Assembly (NCBI GenBank): GCA_003577165.1 | Contig: QEUM01000011.1 | Location: 1-64,000, forward strand | Direction of reading: 5' to 3' | Length of the DNA stretch: 64,000 bases | DNA from: Armatimonadota bacterium | Lineage (GTDB): Bacteria > Armatimonadota > Fimbriimonadia > Fimbriimonadales > ATM1 | Made by a program: the position numbers and the translations under genes | Part shown: positions 42,667-51,095 of the stretch, piece after piece | Layout: every line of letters starts with the position of its first letter | How positions within the stretch are numbered: the stretch's first letter is position 1 | Notes under the pieces: generated by a model | Databases searched by the model: none | The model's input: the letters and a program-made list of their open reading frames with translations, nothing else | Told to the model about the DNA's origin: nothing

Positions 42667-44411
42667 TCCTCTTCCTGCTTTTTCACGTCTGCTTCCATCG
42701 CGAACCACTCGTCGAGGTCCGTTTGGATGGCCTTAATTGTCGGATTGTCCTTCTTAGCGTGGTTCGAGGCGGTCGCGAGCAGTTTCTGCACTCGCAGCAC
42801 GTGCGCGCGAACGGTTTCGTTCACCTCGTCGGCAGTGATCTTCTCCGAAATCTCTTTCAGCTGTTCGAGCGCTTCGTCGCCCAGCTTCTCTCCGATCAAA
42901 AGTTCCGCATACTCGAATCGGAATGCGTATGTGTCGACCTCTGGAGAGATCTCTTTGTAAAGCGCAAGTTTCTCCTTCTTGAGGGCTTCCTTCTTCGGGC
43001 CGGGCGGCGTCTCGGCGTCGATCTGATCGAAGACAACGTACCGGAGCGCGGAGAGTCCCATCGAATCCGTCGTCTCGCTTTCTACCAGCGCATTGAGAAT
43101 CTCTCGGTACATCGCAACTCGCTTGTCGCGATTCGCCCCGCCGGCAAGTTCTTTTGAAATCTCGCCCGTGCGAACTTCCTTGTATTTGTGAACCTGCTCA
43201 AGGAAGTTGTCCGTCCACTCGACCTTCAAACTCTTCAGTTCCGCATCGAGCGCGTCTTGCATCAGTTTGCCGCCGAGCTGACTTTTCAACACGTCAATTC
43301 GCGCTTTCTTCGCATCCAGACTATCCGGCACTGTGCCTTCTTCGATCTTGATAAGTTTGTAAATCGCTGCGCCGGCCGGCAACTCCACCACGTCCGAGAT
43401 CTCTCCCGGCTTCAGTTTGAGCACGTAGTCCATGTTCGACACGGTGAGCTGCGTCCAATCCTGCGTTTCGACCCCGGCCTGCTCTGGCTTCTGATCCTTC
43501 GAAGGCTCCCGGTCCGAGTACTGCTTCACGGCCTGCTCGAAGGTCATTCCGGCCTTGATCCGCTTCATCACCTCGTCCGCCTTCACCTTCGGCGTCGGGT
43601 TCTTTTCGCTTGAGATGAGCAACTGTTGGAACGTATAGCGGTTGTAACTCTTCTTCAGCGCTTCGTCGGACGCATCCACCTTCAACTTGTAATGACCGTC
43701 CAATCTCGATTGCAGGAATCCGGCGAGGTTCGAGCGTAGGAAGACTTCGTTCCCACGCGAGTTTTCGACCTGCTCGCGCAACCGTGTCTTTGCTTCTGCA
43801 GGTGTCACTCCGTACTGCTGCTGATAAACCGCTTCGGACGTCATGGCGGCCATCTCGTCGAGTTGCTTTTTCGCGTCGAGGTACTCCTTGCTCTTCTCGC
43901 CCTTCGTCTTCTTGAGGTTCTCGACGTTTTGCTGCAGGAACTGCTTCTGAAACTGAAGTTGGAATCCGATCATGTCCAACTGCTGCTGTATCTCCCCATC
44001 CACGCTTTCGAGCAGAAAGTCCGCGACCTCTTCGATCTTCCACGCGATGCCCTCCTTCTTCGCAAGGGACACCAAAGCAGCGGTGCTCAGCCATCGGTCG
44101 ACCGCTGCGACACGCGCGTCCACGATGTCGAACGGAGTGAACTCGCCGCCTGCGGCTTGCGCGAGTCGATTGCTCTCTTCGATTTGAATCGTCTCAGCAA
44201 GATCCTGTCCGTAAACCGTGAAATCGCCGGCTTTGAATACGACTTCCGACGTGTCCACCGATACCTTTTGCGGACCCATTCCGGGAACGCTGTTTCGGCA
44301 CTGGCTGTTCGGCATCAGGAAGCCGATCACCAGCGTGGCGGCGACGAGGCCCATGACGTAGGGGCCGAGCTTGGACATGCACCCGCGGGCGCGAGTTATC
44401 GAGATAGGCAA
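42543..44411 (-). CDS. SurA/PpiD-like peptidyl-prolyl isomerase, membrane anchored
   Basis: A 622-residue chaperone with one N-terminal membrane helix (LGPYVMGLVAATLVIGFLM), a SurA-N-like helical region (about 60-250), a parvulin-type rotamase domain (about 255-360: FQQLLISSEKNPTPKVKADEV and LKPGEISDVVELPAGAAIYKL), and a long helical C-terminus ending in a Glu/Lys/Ala-rich tail. It should help fold exported or outer-membrane proteins. Initiation at TTG 44411 is supported by AGGAG seven bases upstream. The ATG at 44378 has no ribosome-binding site. Confidence 0.85.
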   Translation of the reverse strand: MPISITRARGCMSKLGPYVMGLVAATLVIGFLMPNSQCRNSVPGMGPQKVSVDTSEVVFKAGDFTVYGQDLAETIQIEESNRLAQAAGGEFTPFDIVDARVAAVDRWLSTAALVSLAKKEGIAWKIEEVADFLLESVDGEIQQQLDMIGFQLQFQKQFLQQNVENLKKTKGEKSKEYLDAKKQLDEMAAMTSEAVYQQQYGVTPAEAKTRLREQVENSRGNEVFLRSNLAGFLQSRLDGHYKLKVDASDEALKKSYNRYTFQQLLISSEKNPTPKVKADEVMKRIKAGMTFEQAVKQYSDREPSKDQKPEQAGVETQDWTQLTVSNMDYVLKLKPGEISDVVELPAGAAIYKLIKIEEGTVPDSLDAKKARIDVLKSQLGGKLMQDALDAELKSLKVEWTDNFLEQVHKYKEVRTGEISKELAGGANRDKRVAMYREILNALVESETTDSMGLSALRYVVFDQIDAETPPGPKKEALKKEKLALYKEISPEVDTYAFRFEYAELLIGEKLGDEALEQLKEISEKITADEVNETVRAHVLRVQKLLATASNHAKKDNPTIKAIQTDLDEWFAMEADVKKQEEEWKKADEEEAKKAAEESKKSEQQPSANEKPAEKPAAKGTGG

Positions 44412-44476
44412 GGGGTCGCTCCTAAAGGGAAGGTGAAATCTGCCCGGATTATGGCACGGGCCCCCCTCAGGCCCCC

Positions 44477-44506
44477 TTGACAGGTAGACGCGTCTGAGTG
44501 TACACT
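44477..44506 (+). promoter_or_regulatory. lexA promoter with two palindromes (probable operators)
   Basis: TTGACA (44477-44482) and TACACT (44501-44506) are separated by 18 bases and form a good promoter for lexA. Two perfect 10-bp palindromes fall inside it: AGACGCGTCT (44486-44495) in the spacer and AGTGTACACT (44497-44506) covering the -10 box. LexA normally represses its own gene, so either could be its operator. Neither matches the E. coli CTGT-N8-ACAG or the Bacillus GAAC-N4-GTTC site. Confidence 0.6.
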
Positions 44507-44524
44507 TGTAACGGTTGGGGCCCC

Positions 44525-45154
44525 ATGAGCAAAGGACTTACACAGCGGCAGGCCGAGATTCTCGACTTCGTAAGCAATTATCTACAGGAGAACGGTTTTC
44601 CTCCCTCGATTCGTGAAATCGGCAAGGCCGTCAAGATCGGCAGCCTGAGGGGAGTGACGGTTCACCTCGACGCCCTCCAGCGGAAGGGGTACCTCGAGCG
44701 GGGCAACCGCCCGCGCTCGATCAAGCTACTGCACCCGCAGTACCAGGTGCCCTCGAAGGCGCGGATGCTGCCCCTGGTGGGCACGATCGCGGCCGGCGAG
44801 CCAGTGCTGGCCGACCAGAACATCGAGGCCCTGATCCCAGTTCCGGCGGAGATGGTGCGCAACATGCGGGGAGCCTTTCTCCTCAGGGTGCGCGGCGACT
44901 CCATGATTGACGAGGGCATCCGCCCCCGGGACCTCGTCATCATCAAGCCTCAGGAAGTGGCCCGGGACCGCGACCTCGTGGCCGTCCTTCTGGGAGACGA
45001 GGCGACGGTCAAGCGCATCTCCTTCGAGAATTCGGTCGTGAAACTCATCGCGAGCAACCCGGCCTACGAACCCATCGAGATCCGCCGCGAAGACGCCCGG
45101 ATCATCGGCAAGGTCGTCGGCCTGATTCGCGACTACGAAGGAATGGCCTTCTAG
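44525..45154 (+). CDS. lexA: LexA SOS-response repressor
   Basis: A 209-residue repressor. The winged HTH is at about 1-70 (LTQRQAEILDFVSNYL, PSIREIGKAVKI). The self-cleavage site is the Ala-Gly of VGTIAAGEP; the catalytic Ser is in RGDSMIDEGIRP and the Lys in LLGDEATVKRI. It controls DNA-repair genes and is cleaved when RecA filaments form. The HTH has a short, unusual recognition stretch (KIGSLRGVTVHLDAL) instead of the common S-P-x-A-A-E-E-H-L form. This fits a non-standard operator. Confidence 0.95.
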   Translation: MSKGLTQRQAEILDFVSNYLQENGFPPSIREIGKAVKIGSLRGVTVHLDALQRKGYLERGNRPRSIKLLHPQYQVPSKARMLPLVGTIAAGEPVLADQNIEALIPVPAEMVRNMRGAFLLRVRGDSMIDEGIRPRDLVIIKPQEVARDRDLVAVLLGDEATVKRISFENSVVKLIASNPAYEPIEIRREDARIIGKVVGLIRDYEGMAF

Positions 45155-45230
45155 AGCCCGCAAGCCTCCCAGCAAGCCCCCGGCCAGAAGGCGGAATCTC
45201 AACTCCGGCGCACGATCGCCGGACGTAACT

Positions 45231-47501
45231 ATGCTCAGACTCTTGACCGCATTGTGCGGCGCGCTCGTCGCCGCCTCGGCGTTTTCCCAAGCCAACTTCT
45301 TCCAGCACTCGAACGACCACATCCTGGTTCGCTTTCTTCCCGGCTACGGCGCGGCCGGGCGCCAAGCCGCAGCCCAGATGGGGGCGCGGTACGCAGGCGA
45401 GGTGACCGAACTCGGCGTCGTCCGTCTGCAGCTGCCTCGGAACTTGAGGGCGGACGACGCCCTTCGATTCCTCTGGGGACTTCCGTTCGTGGACCTCGCG
45501 GAGCCGGACTACGTCGCTCGCGCCTACGGCATCCCGAACGACCCCGGCTATCCCTCCCAGTGGGGGCTCGCCAAGGTCGGCGCTCCTTCCGCGTGGGATG
45601 TCAGCCAGGGGGACGACGACGTCGTCATCGCGATCGTCGACACGGGAGTAGACCTGGATCACGGCGACCTCGCCCCGAAACTGACAGAAGGCTACGACTT
45701 CGTCAACTCCGACAGCCTTGCCGACGACGATAACGGCCATGGAACCCACTGCGCAGGCATCGCCGCCGCTGCGACCAACAACGGAAACGGAGTCGCAGGC
45801 ATGGGATTCAACTGCTCGCTTATGCCGGTCAAGGTGCTCGACGCGAGCGGCACGGGCACCTACTACAGTGTCGCCGCCGGCATCGTTTGGGCGACCGACA
45901 ACGGCGCAGACGTGATCTCGCTCAGCCTGGGTGGCCCCGCGCCGTCAGAGACGCTTCTCGACGCAGTCGAGTACGCGTGGTCACAAGGCGTGGTCGTCGT
46001 CGCCGCAGCGGGTAACGACAACTCGAACCAACCCTCCTATCCTGCTTACTACGAGCTGGCCATTGCCGTCGGGGCCACGGACTCGAATGACATGCGCGCG
46101 AGTTTCAGCAACTACGGTGAGTGGGTTGACGTCGCGGCGCCCGGCACGGCGATCTACAGCACTTACAACAACGGCGGATACGCCACCTTGAGCGGCACGT
46201 CCATGGCGACACCCCTCGTCGCGGGGCTCGTTGGACTTCTGCGAGCGGACAGCCGATTCGAAGGCGCATCCGCGGCGCGCGAGCGACTTGAAGCAACCTG
46301 CAAACCCGTCGGGGAGTGGCTTGACCACGGGCGCGTGGATGCTGGCGCGGCGCTTGGCGATGGCGAACCGACGCCCGACCTCACTTCGCTCACTGTGGTG
46401 CCCTCGCAGGCGTGGGGCGGAACGGACGGAACCGGAACCGTCACGCTCGGAGGTCCGGCGCCAGACGGCGGAGCCACCGTGCTCCTCAGTTCCTCGTCGC
46501 CCTACGTGAGCGTGCCGGAATCCGTGACCGTCGAGTCGGGCGACACTTCAGCGACCTTTGAACTTGAATTCGGCAATGTGTCCTCCAGCGTTTCCGCCAC
46601 GGTGTTGGCGTCGCTCGGCAGCGTCTCGAAGAACGCGTCGGTCACCGTGAAGCCTTTGCTGAGGTCGCTCACGTTGGAGCCCGCTCGCGTGAAGGGAGGA
46701 CAAACCTCGACCGCGACGGTGCGCCTCAACGGACCTGCGCCGGGCGAAGGAGTCGAAATCAACGTTTCAACCTCTGGACCGGCTGAGGCAGACGGAACAG
46801 TGTTCGTTCCCGGTGGCGCTTCCAGCGCTGCTTTCACGGTCGAAACCGCAGGCGCGTCGTCGAACACCTCAGCGACCGTCACCGTGTCCTTTGCGGGAGT
46901 TTCGAGAAGCGCGAACTTGACGATCCTTGCGAGCGGACTCCAATCAGTTGCAGTCGAGCCCGGCACGCTCGTGGGAGGCTTCGCCTTCGAAGGCCTCGTC
47001 ACTCTCGACGCGCCCGCCGGAGAGGGTGGAGCCGTGGTGACTCTGACCGCCTCGAATGGTGTCGTGGTGCCCTCGACGGTGACAGTTCCGCAGGGCGAAC
47101 GAACGGCTGGATTCGCGGGAACGACCCCGGCCGTGACGAGGACCACGAAGGTCAAGATCACGGCTCAGTTGGGCCGGAGCCGACAGCAGTCCCGGCTCAC
47201 ACTTCTGCCCTACTTTGCAACTTTCACAGCATCGCCGACCACCCTCTTCGCTGGAGGCGGCTCGCTGGGAAGGGTCACGCTGAACGCTCCGGCTCCGGAC
47301 GGGGGCCTCACTATGACAGTGGGTTCCTCCTCGGAGTGGCTCACTGCGCCGGCGACGGTCACGGTCCCAGCCGGTGAGAGCAGCGCGACCTTCGAGATGG
47401 TCGCGGGCGCCGTCACGAGGCGGACGCGAGCCACTGTGAGCGTATCGTACGGCGGAGTGACCAAGAGCGTTCGCTTCCAACTCAGGCCGCCGGAATCTTA
47501 G
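45231..47501 (+). CDS. Secreted subtilisin-like serine protease with four C-terminal beta repeats
   Basis: A 756-residue exported protease. A signal peptide (1-19) precedes a fervidolysin-like propeptide (HILVRFLPGYGAAG). The S8 catalytic triad is Asp137 (IVDTGVDLDHGD), His170 (NGHGTHCAGI) and Ser324 (SGTSMATPLVAGL), with oxyanion Asn in AAAGNDNSN. Residues 383-756 hold four repeats of about 92-95 residues starting near 383, 478, 570 and 662, each beginning L-x-x-L-T-V-x-P or similar and containing L-x-x-P-A-P-x-G-G and V-P-x-G-x-x-S-A-x-F. They are probably surface-binding domains. It converges with the GH20-like gene by four bases. Confidence 0.92.
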   Translation: MLRLLTALCGALVAASAFSQANFFQHSNDHILVRFLPGYGAAGRQAAAQMGARYAGEVTELGVVRLQLPRNLRADDALRFLWGLPFVDLAEPDYVARAYGIPNDPGYPSQWGLAKVGAPSAWDVSQGDDDVVIAIVDTGVDLDHGDLAPKLTEGYDFVNSDSLADDDNGHGTHCAGIAAAATNNGNGVAGMGFNCSLMPVKVLDASGTGTYYSVAAGIVWATDNGADVISLSLGGPAPSETLLDAVEYAWSQGVVVVAAAGNDNSNQPSYPAYYELAIAVGATDSNDMRASFSNYGEWVDVAAPGTAIYSTYNNGGYATLSGTSMATPLVAGLVGLLRADSRFEGASAARERLEATCKPVGEWLDHGRVDAGAALGDGEPTPDLTSLTVVPSQAWGGTDGTGTVTLGGPAPDGGATVLLSSSSPYVSVPESVTVESGDTSATFELEFGNVSSSVSATVLASLGSVSKNASVTVKPLLRSLTLEPARVKGGQTSTATVRLNGPAPGEGVEINVSTSGPAEADGTVFVPGGASSAAFTVETAGASSNTSATVTVSFAGVSRSANLTILASGLQSVAVEPGTLVGGFAFEGLVTLDAPAGEGGAVVTLTASNGVVVPSTVTVPQGERTAGFAGTTPAVTRTTKVKITAQLGRSRQQSRLTLLPYFATFTASPTTLFAGGGSLGRVTLNAPAPDGGLTMTVGSSSEWLTAPATVTVPAGESSATFEMVAGAVTRRTRATVSVSYGGVTKSVRFQLRPPES
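46377..47489 (+). repeat. Four tandem beta-domain repeats in the subtilase C-terminus
   Basis: At protein level, four units of about 92-95 residues begin near residues 383, 478, 570 and 662. They are divergent in DNA sequence, so they are old duplications. Confidence 0.75.
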
Positions 47502-49003
47502 CGGAACTGGCCCGTGCGCCACGCGGCCTGATCTCCGATCACGTAGGCGTCGTGCACCAACCGTTCAAAAGACGGCAGGTGCGCGACGCCTTGATGCGTT
47601 GCTTCGACCTCACCGATCTTCGCGCTGACGTTGCGCACCTTCTCCACGAGCATGCGCAGCCGCCCTACGTCAGCCGAGGAGCCCCCCCCTGCGGCGATTC
47701 GCTCCAAATCTGGTCGCAGGCCCTCTAACCAAGAGCAGCCTTGTTCGAGCGTGTAGCGAGCGGCAGCCAAGTCGCCGGCGCGATATTGATCGTGCGCGTC
47801 GCGAACGACGCGAATCCATTCGACGCCGCTGCGGTACAGCCTCGCCGGAAACCGAAGCGGATGCTCCTCGGGCAGCAGATCCTCGACCTGCATGCAAAGC
47901 CGAATCACGTCGTCTCCCACCGAACCGCACGCCTCCTCACCCCAATCGAGCCAGAGGTAGAACGGGTTCTGGCCGAAGATGAGTGCGTTCCTGAACTTCC
48001 TCCACGTTCGCTTCTGCAAGAAAGGAGAAAGCGATGGGATCTGATTTCCAAGAATCTCAGCTGCCCTCCAATATTCCTCCCCCCCCTCGGCGCGAATCGC
48101 GTCGCTCCAATCTGTGCCTGAAGACAATCTCCGACCGCAGGCGTAGATCACCGGCAGAGTGGACTCGTAGTTCGTGAAGTAACTGTATTCCCACGTCGTC
48201 ACAAGCACTCCCAGCGAATCCGTCTCGATCGCGGCCGCGGCATGCTCATCCACGTTCTCTTGCGTCTGGTCGAGAAAGCACCACGCGGAATCGAAAGTGT
48301 GAACGGCAGGGCAGCACACGACGTCGAAGCCCATCTCTCGAAATTGCGATGCGCTTTCGACCGGCGACTTGTCATAGTGCCAATCGAACAGAATCGTCTG
48401 CTTGGGAATGTAGCGAATTGCGTCCGGATGCTCGATGAGCATGTCCGCCCAGAGACACGGCCTTCGCCCTCGGTCCAGCACCCACTCGCACAGCGGCCCG
48501 TAAAACTCGCCATAGATCCCCGCCTTGCCGATCTTTTCCGCGCGCTGCGAGCACTCGGCGCATTGCCCCAACTGCCACGTTTCGTCGCCGCCGAGATGAA
48601 CCCACTCGTCGGAGAACGCGTCCATCGCGTCCGTGATCAGCCCGCGCGCGAACTCCACCACGCGCGGGTTTGACGGACAAGCTTGCTGCGATCCCGTTGA
48701 GGCGCCCTCGGCAAGCCACTTGCCGCCCTCCGAGCGGATGAACCCCTCCATGTGCCCTAAGGTGTTCAGGAAAGGGATCAGCCGAACGCCCGGCGCGCTG
48801 CGGATCGCCTCACGGACGGCCTCCGGCGACAGCGCCCCTGGGCCCGCCGCCCACGGGGCGGAAGGATAGGCAAAGCGGTGTTCCAGGTACAGCCCGACCG
48901 CCCCGTAGCCCGCACTCTCCGACCTCTTGAGGACCTGAATCAGCCAATCGGTACTCGGCGACTGCTCCCTCGCCACGTCCAACATCCAGCCAACGAATCG
49001 CAC
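47498..49003 (-). CDS. Family GH20-like glycoside hydrolase (beta-hexosaminidase-like)
   Basis: A 501-residue protein without signal peptide. A TIM-barrel of the GH20 type is suggested by GLYLEHRFAY, RLIPFLNTLGHMEGF and the catalytic pair Asp140-Glu141 in WVHLGGDETWQLG. In GH20, the acidic pair after H-x-G-G assists cleavage through the N-acetyl group. The C-terminal 150 residues are helical. It probably trims N-acetylhexosamine residues inside the cell. The GTG start lies six bases after a TAACAT box (leaderless). Confidence 0.82.
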   Translation of the reverse strand: MRFVGWMLDVAREQSPSTDWLIQVLKRSESAGYGAVGLYLEHRFAYPSAPWAAGPGALSPEAVREAIRSAPGVRLIPFLNTLGHMEGFIRSEGGKWLAEGASTGSQQACPSNPRVVEFARGLITDAMDAFSDEWVHLGGDETWQLGQCAECSQRAEKIGKAGIYGEFYGPLCEWVLDRGRRPCLWADMLIEHPDAIRYIPKQTILFDWHYDKSPVESASQFREMGFDVVCCPAVHTFDSAWCFLDQTQENVDEHAAAAIETDSLGVLVTTWEYSYFTNYESTLPVIYACGRRLSSGTDWSDAIRAEGGEEYWRAAEILGNQIPSLSPFLQKRTWRKFRNALIFGQNPFYLWLDWGEEACGSVGDDVIRLCMQVEDLLPEEHPLRFPARLYRSGVEWIRVVRDAHDQYRAGDLAAARYTLEQGCSWLEGLRPDLERIAAGGGSSADVGRLRMLVEKVRNVSAKIGEVEATHQGVAHLPSFERLVHDAYVIGDQAAWRTGQFR

Positions 49004-49009
49004 CCGCCC

Positions 49010-49015
49010 ATGTTA
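49010..49015 (-). promoter_or_regulatory. Putative leaderless promoter (-10 TAACAT) of the GH20-like gene
   Basis: TAACAT on the minus strand ends six bases before the GTG at 49003, without a ribosome-binding site. Confidence 0.4.
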
Positions 49016-49100
49016 GCCAAACTCGCCGATTCAGACACGACGCGCCTCTCGGCCCGTCAAAGTAGAGCGAAATCGCGCCAATCCATGGAGGACAACCGTT

Positions 49101-50045
49101 ATGACTCGCATCTTGTTTTTGGCCCTCGGCCTTAGCCTCGTCTCTCTCTCCTCTGCCGCGCCGACCGTTACGCCTGCAGGCGCGTTCATCGGCCAGGAAG
49201 CCCTCTGCTTTGCCTTCGCTCCTACCGGCACACAGTTCGCAGCCGGGATGGCAGACATGTCGGTGAAGGTGTTCGACGTGAAGACACGCGCCACCCTCAA
49301 GACATTCAAGGGACATCGCCTCGGCGTGCAGGCCATTGCCTGGAGCCCGAAGGGAGACAAGATCGCATCGGGCGACGGTAAAGCGGAGATTCGCGTCTGG
49401 GACGTCAAAACGGGCGCGAGTTACAGCCTCACCGGACACTTGAGGGGGATCATCGCACTCGACTTCAATCCCACCGCAGGCAAACTCGTCAGCACGGGCG
49501 ACGACGACGTCGTGAAAGTCTGGGACCTCCAAAAGAGAAAGGCCGTCGTCAACATCCTCGGCAAGGGCGCGAATCTGTATGGAGCGCGATTCGACTCCAC
49601 GGGAACGAAGATCCTCATCGCCACACTCGGCAAGGGACTGTGCGTGTACAGCGCCTCGAACGGCCAACTGCTGAAGGCGTTCGGCGGCCACGGTTCGCTT
49701 GGCGTCAACCAGTTGGCGAACCACGACAAACTCGGTCGCTACTTCTCCGCGGGAAGAGACGGATCGATCGGAGTGTGGTCCCCGAAGCTGGACAAGCCGA
49801 TCGCCTATCTCAAAGGCCACACGGACTGGGTCGTCAACGTCGCGGTCAGTCCGAATGGGAAGTTCCTCGCGTCCAGTTCTTCCGACGGCACGGTTCGCGT
49901 TTGGGACATCAAGACGCTCACCTGCATCGCGACGCTCAAAGATCAGAGTTACGTGGGCGCGCCACTCGCATGGAGTCCGAGCAGCGGCTACCTGCTCACG
50001 TGCGCGAAGGACAACTTTATCCGCGCATACATCGTTACGCCCTAA
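49101..50045 (+). CDS. Secreted WD40-repeat beta-propeller protein
   Basis: A 314-residue exported protein (signal peptide RILFLALGLSLVSLSSA) with GGAGG nine bases before the ATG. About seven WD40 blades follow, for example VKVFDVKTRATLKTFKGHRLGVQAIAWSP, IRVWDVKTG, VKVWDLQKRKAVV and VRVWDIKTLTCIATLKD. It probably serves as a binding scaffold. It is unusually small for a single-domain propeller with a signal peptide. It is convergent with the tRNA-Leu gene seven bases downstream. Confidence 0.88.
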   Translation: MTRILFLALGLSLVSLSSAAPTVTPAGAFIGQEALCFAFAPTGTQFAAGMADMSVKVFDVKTRATLKTFKGHRLGVQAIAWSPKGDKIASGDGKAEIRVWDVKTGASYSLTGHLRGIIALDFNPTAGKLVSTGDDDVVKVWDLQKRKAVVNILGKGANLYGARFDSTGTKILIATLGKGLCVYSASNGQLLKAFGGHGSLGVNQLANHDKLGRYFSAGRDGSIGVWSPKLDKPIAYLKGHTDWVVNVAVSPNGKFLASSSSDGTVRVWDIKTLTCIATLKDQSYVGAPLAWSPSSGYLLTCAKDNFIRAYIVTP

Positions 50046-50052
50046 GAAACGT

Positions 50053-50138
50053 TGGTGCCGAAGGTGGGAGTCGAACCCACACGAGGTTGCCCTCGACGGT
50101 TTTTGAGACCGTTGCGTCTGCCATTCCGCCACTTCGGC
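50053..50138 (-). tRNA. tRNA-Leu (anticodon CAA)
   Basis: A clover leaf of 86 bases can be drawn on the minus strand. The acceptor stem is GCCGAAG paired with CTTCGGC, then discriminator A and encoded CCA. The anticodon arm is ACGGT-CTCAAAA-ACCGT with CAA at 50105-50103. The class II variable arm is CGAGGG...CCTCG, and the T arm includes GGTTCGACTCC. It decodes UUG. Confidence 0.96.
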
Positions 50139-50175
50139 AACGCGGGGTGAGGAGTATACCGGCGCGCCGGTCGGG

Positions 50176-50736
50176 CTACCTCGTTCCCGGCTTCGTGATC
50201 GGAATCGCGGCCAGCCATTCCGGAACTTCGTCCGGAGCGTACGAAACCGCCTCCACGCGCACCGCGCTGTAGAACGGAACGCCGAAATCCGGAGGAGTTT
50301 CCGAACGATCGACGAGAACCGCGACTCCGCAGACTTCTGCGCCTGCGTCTCGGATCAGTTCCACCACTTCTCGAACGCTCGTGCCCGTCGTGAACACGTC
50401 GTCCACCACCAAGGCGCGCGTTCCTGCACTCAACTTCGCGCCACGTCTCAGCACGCGCTTTCCGTCCGCCCGCTCCACGTAGAGCGCGGGAAGGCCCAGC
50501 CTCCGCGCGACTTCGAACGCGATGATGATCCCCCCCGTCGTTGGTCCCACGACCAACTCCGCCCCCGAGTCGCGAAATCGGTCCGCGATCGAGCCGCAAA
50601 CTTCACTCAGCACGTCGGGGCGTTCGAGTATTCGAAACTTCTCGAAGTAGGTGTCGCTGTGCCGTCCGGAGGTCAGCAGGAAGTGCCCCTTGAGGACCGC
50701 CCCTGATTCCTCCATGAGTTTGAGAAGATCAGCCAT
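50176..50736 (-). CDS. pyrE: Orotate phosphoribosyltransferase
   Basis: A 186-residue enzyme making orotidine monophosphate from orotate and PRPP. The PRPP-binding loop is ALVVDDVFTTGTSVRE. Other family features are GHFLLTSGRHSDTYFEKFR and ELVVGPTTGGIIIAFEVAR. It overlaps panD by eight bases and is the last protein gene of the long minus-strand run that begins at the Rrf2 regulator. Confidence 0.95.
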   Translation of the reverse strand: MADLLKLMEESGAVLKGHFLLTSGRHSDTYFEKFRILERPDVLSEVCGSIADRFRDSGAELVVGPTTGGIIIAFEVARRLGLPALYVERADGKRVLRRGAKLSAGTRALVVDDVFTTGTSVREVVELIRDAGAEVCGVAVLVDRSETPPDFGVPFYSAVRVEAVSYAPDEVPEWLAAIPITKPGTR

Positions 50737-51091
50737 GTCGGCTATACGGCGTCATGTCGCGAACGATTGCGTTCTTCTCATCGAGCAGCACCATCTTCGG
50801 AACCACCGTTTCATCTGTGTAGACGAAGGCCGCAATGATGAGTCGGTCTCCGACGTTCACTCGCTTCGCGGCCGCTCCGTTGACGCCGATGATGCCCTCC
50901 TCGCCCTCGAAACAGTAAGTCGTAAACCTCTCTCCGTTCTCCACGTCCCACACGAACACGAACTCTCCGTTCGTCAATCGGACATGTTCCATCACTTTGC
51001 GGCAAATCTCAATGCTGCCGACGTATTCCGCGTTCGCGTACGACACGCGCGCGTGATGAATCTTCGCTTTCAACAGGTTGACGAGGCGCAT
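50729..51091 (-). CDS. panD: Aspartate 1-decarboxylase (pyruvoyl enzyme)
   Basis: A 120-residue pro-enzyme that makes beta-alanine for pantothenate. The self-cleavage site is Gly-Ser in NAEYVGSIEIC, giving the pyruvoyl cofactor at the Ser. Other motifs are GERFTTYCFEGEEGIIGVNGAAA and VGDRLIIAAFVYTD. ATG 51091 is used; the ORF continues upstream only into the ccmF gene. It starts five bases after ccmF and overlaps pyrE, so both are likely transcribed with the cytochrome maturation genes. Confidence 0.95.
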   Translation of the reverse strand: MRLVNLLKAKIHHARVSYANAEYVGSIEICRKVMEHVRLTNGEFVFVWDVENGERFTTYCFEGEEGIIGVNGAAAKRVNVGDRLIIAAFVYTDETVVPKMVLLDEKNAIVRDMTPYSRHG

Positions 51092-51095
51092 GGTC

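Noticed and set aside
44477-44506. Assignment of a classical LexA box
   Set aside because: The palindromes match neither the E. coli nor the Bacillus LexA operator, so they are reported only as candidates.
45205-45222. Short inverted repeat (ccggcg/cgccgg) between lexA and the subtilase as a terminator
   Set aside because: The stem is only six base pairs and no T-run follows, so a terminator cannot be supported.
48810-50132. A 440-codon open frame on the minus strand over the WD40 gene and the tRNA
   Set aside because: It runs across the tRNA-Leu gene and antisense to the WD40 protein, which has a signal peptide and ribosome-binding site.
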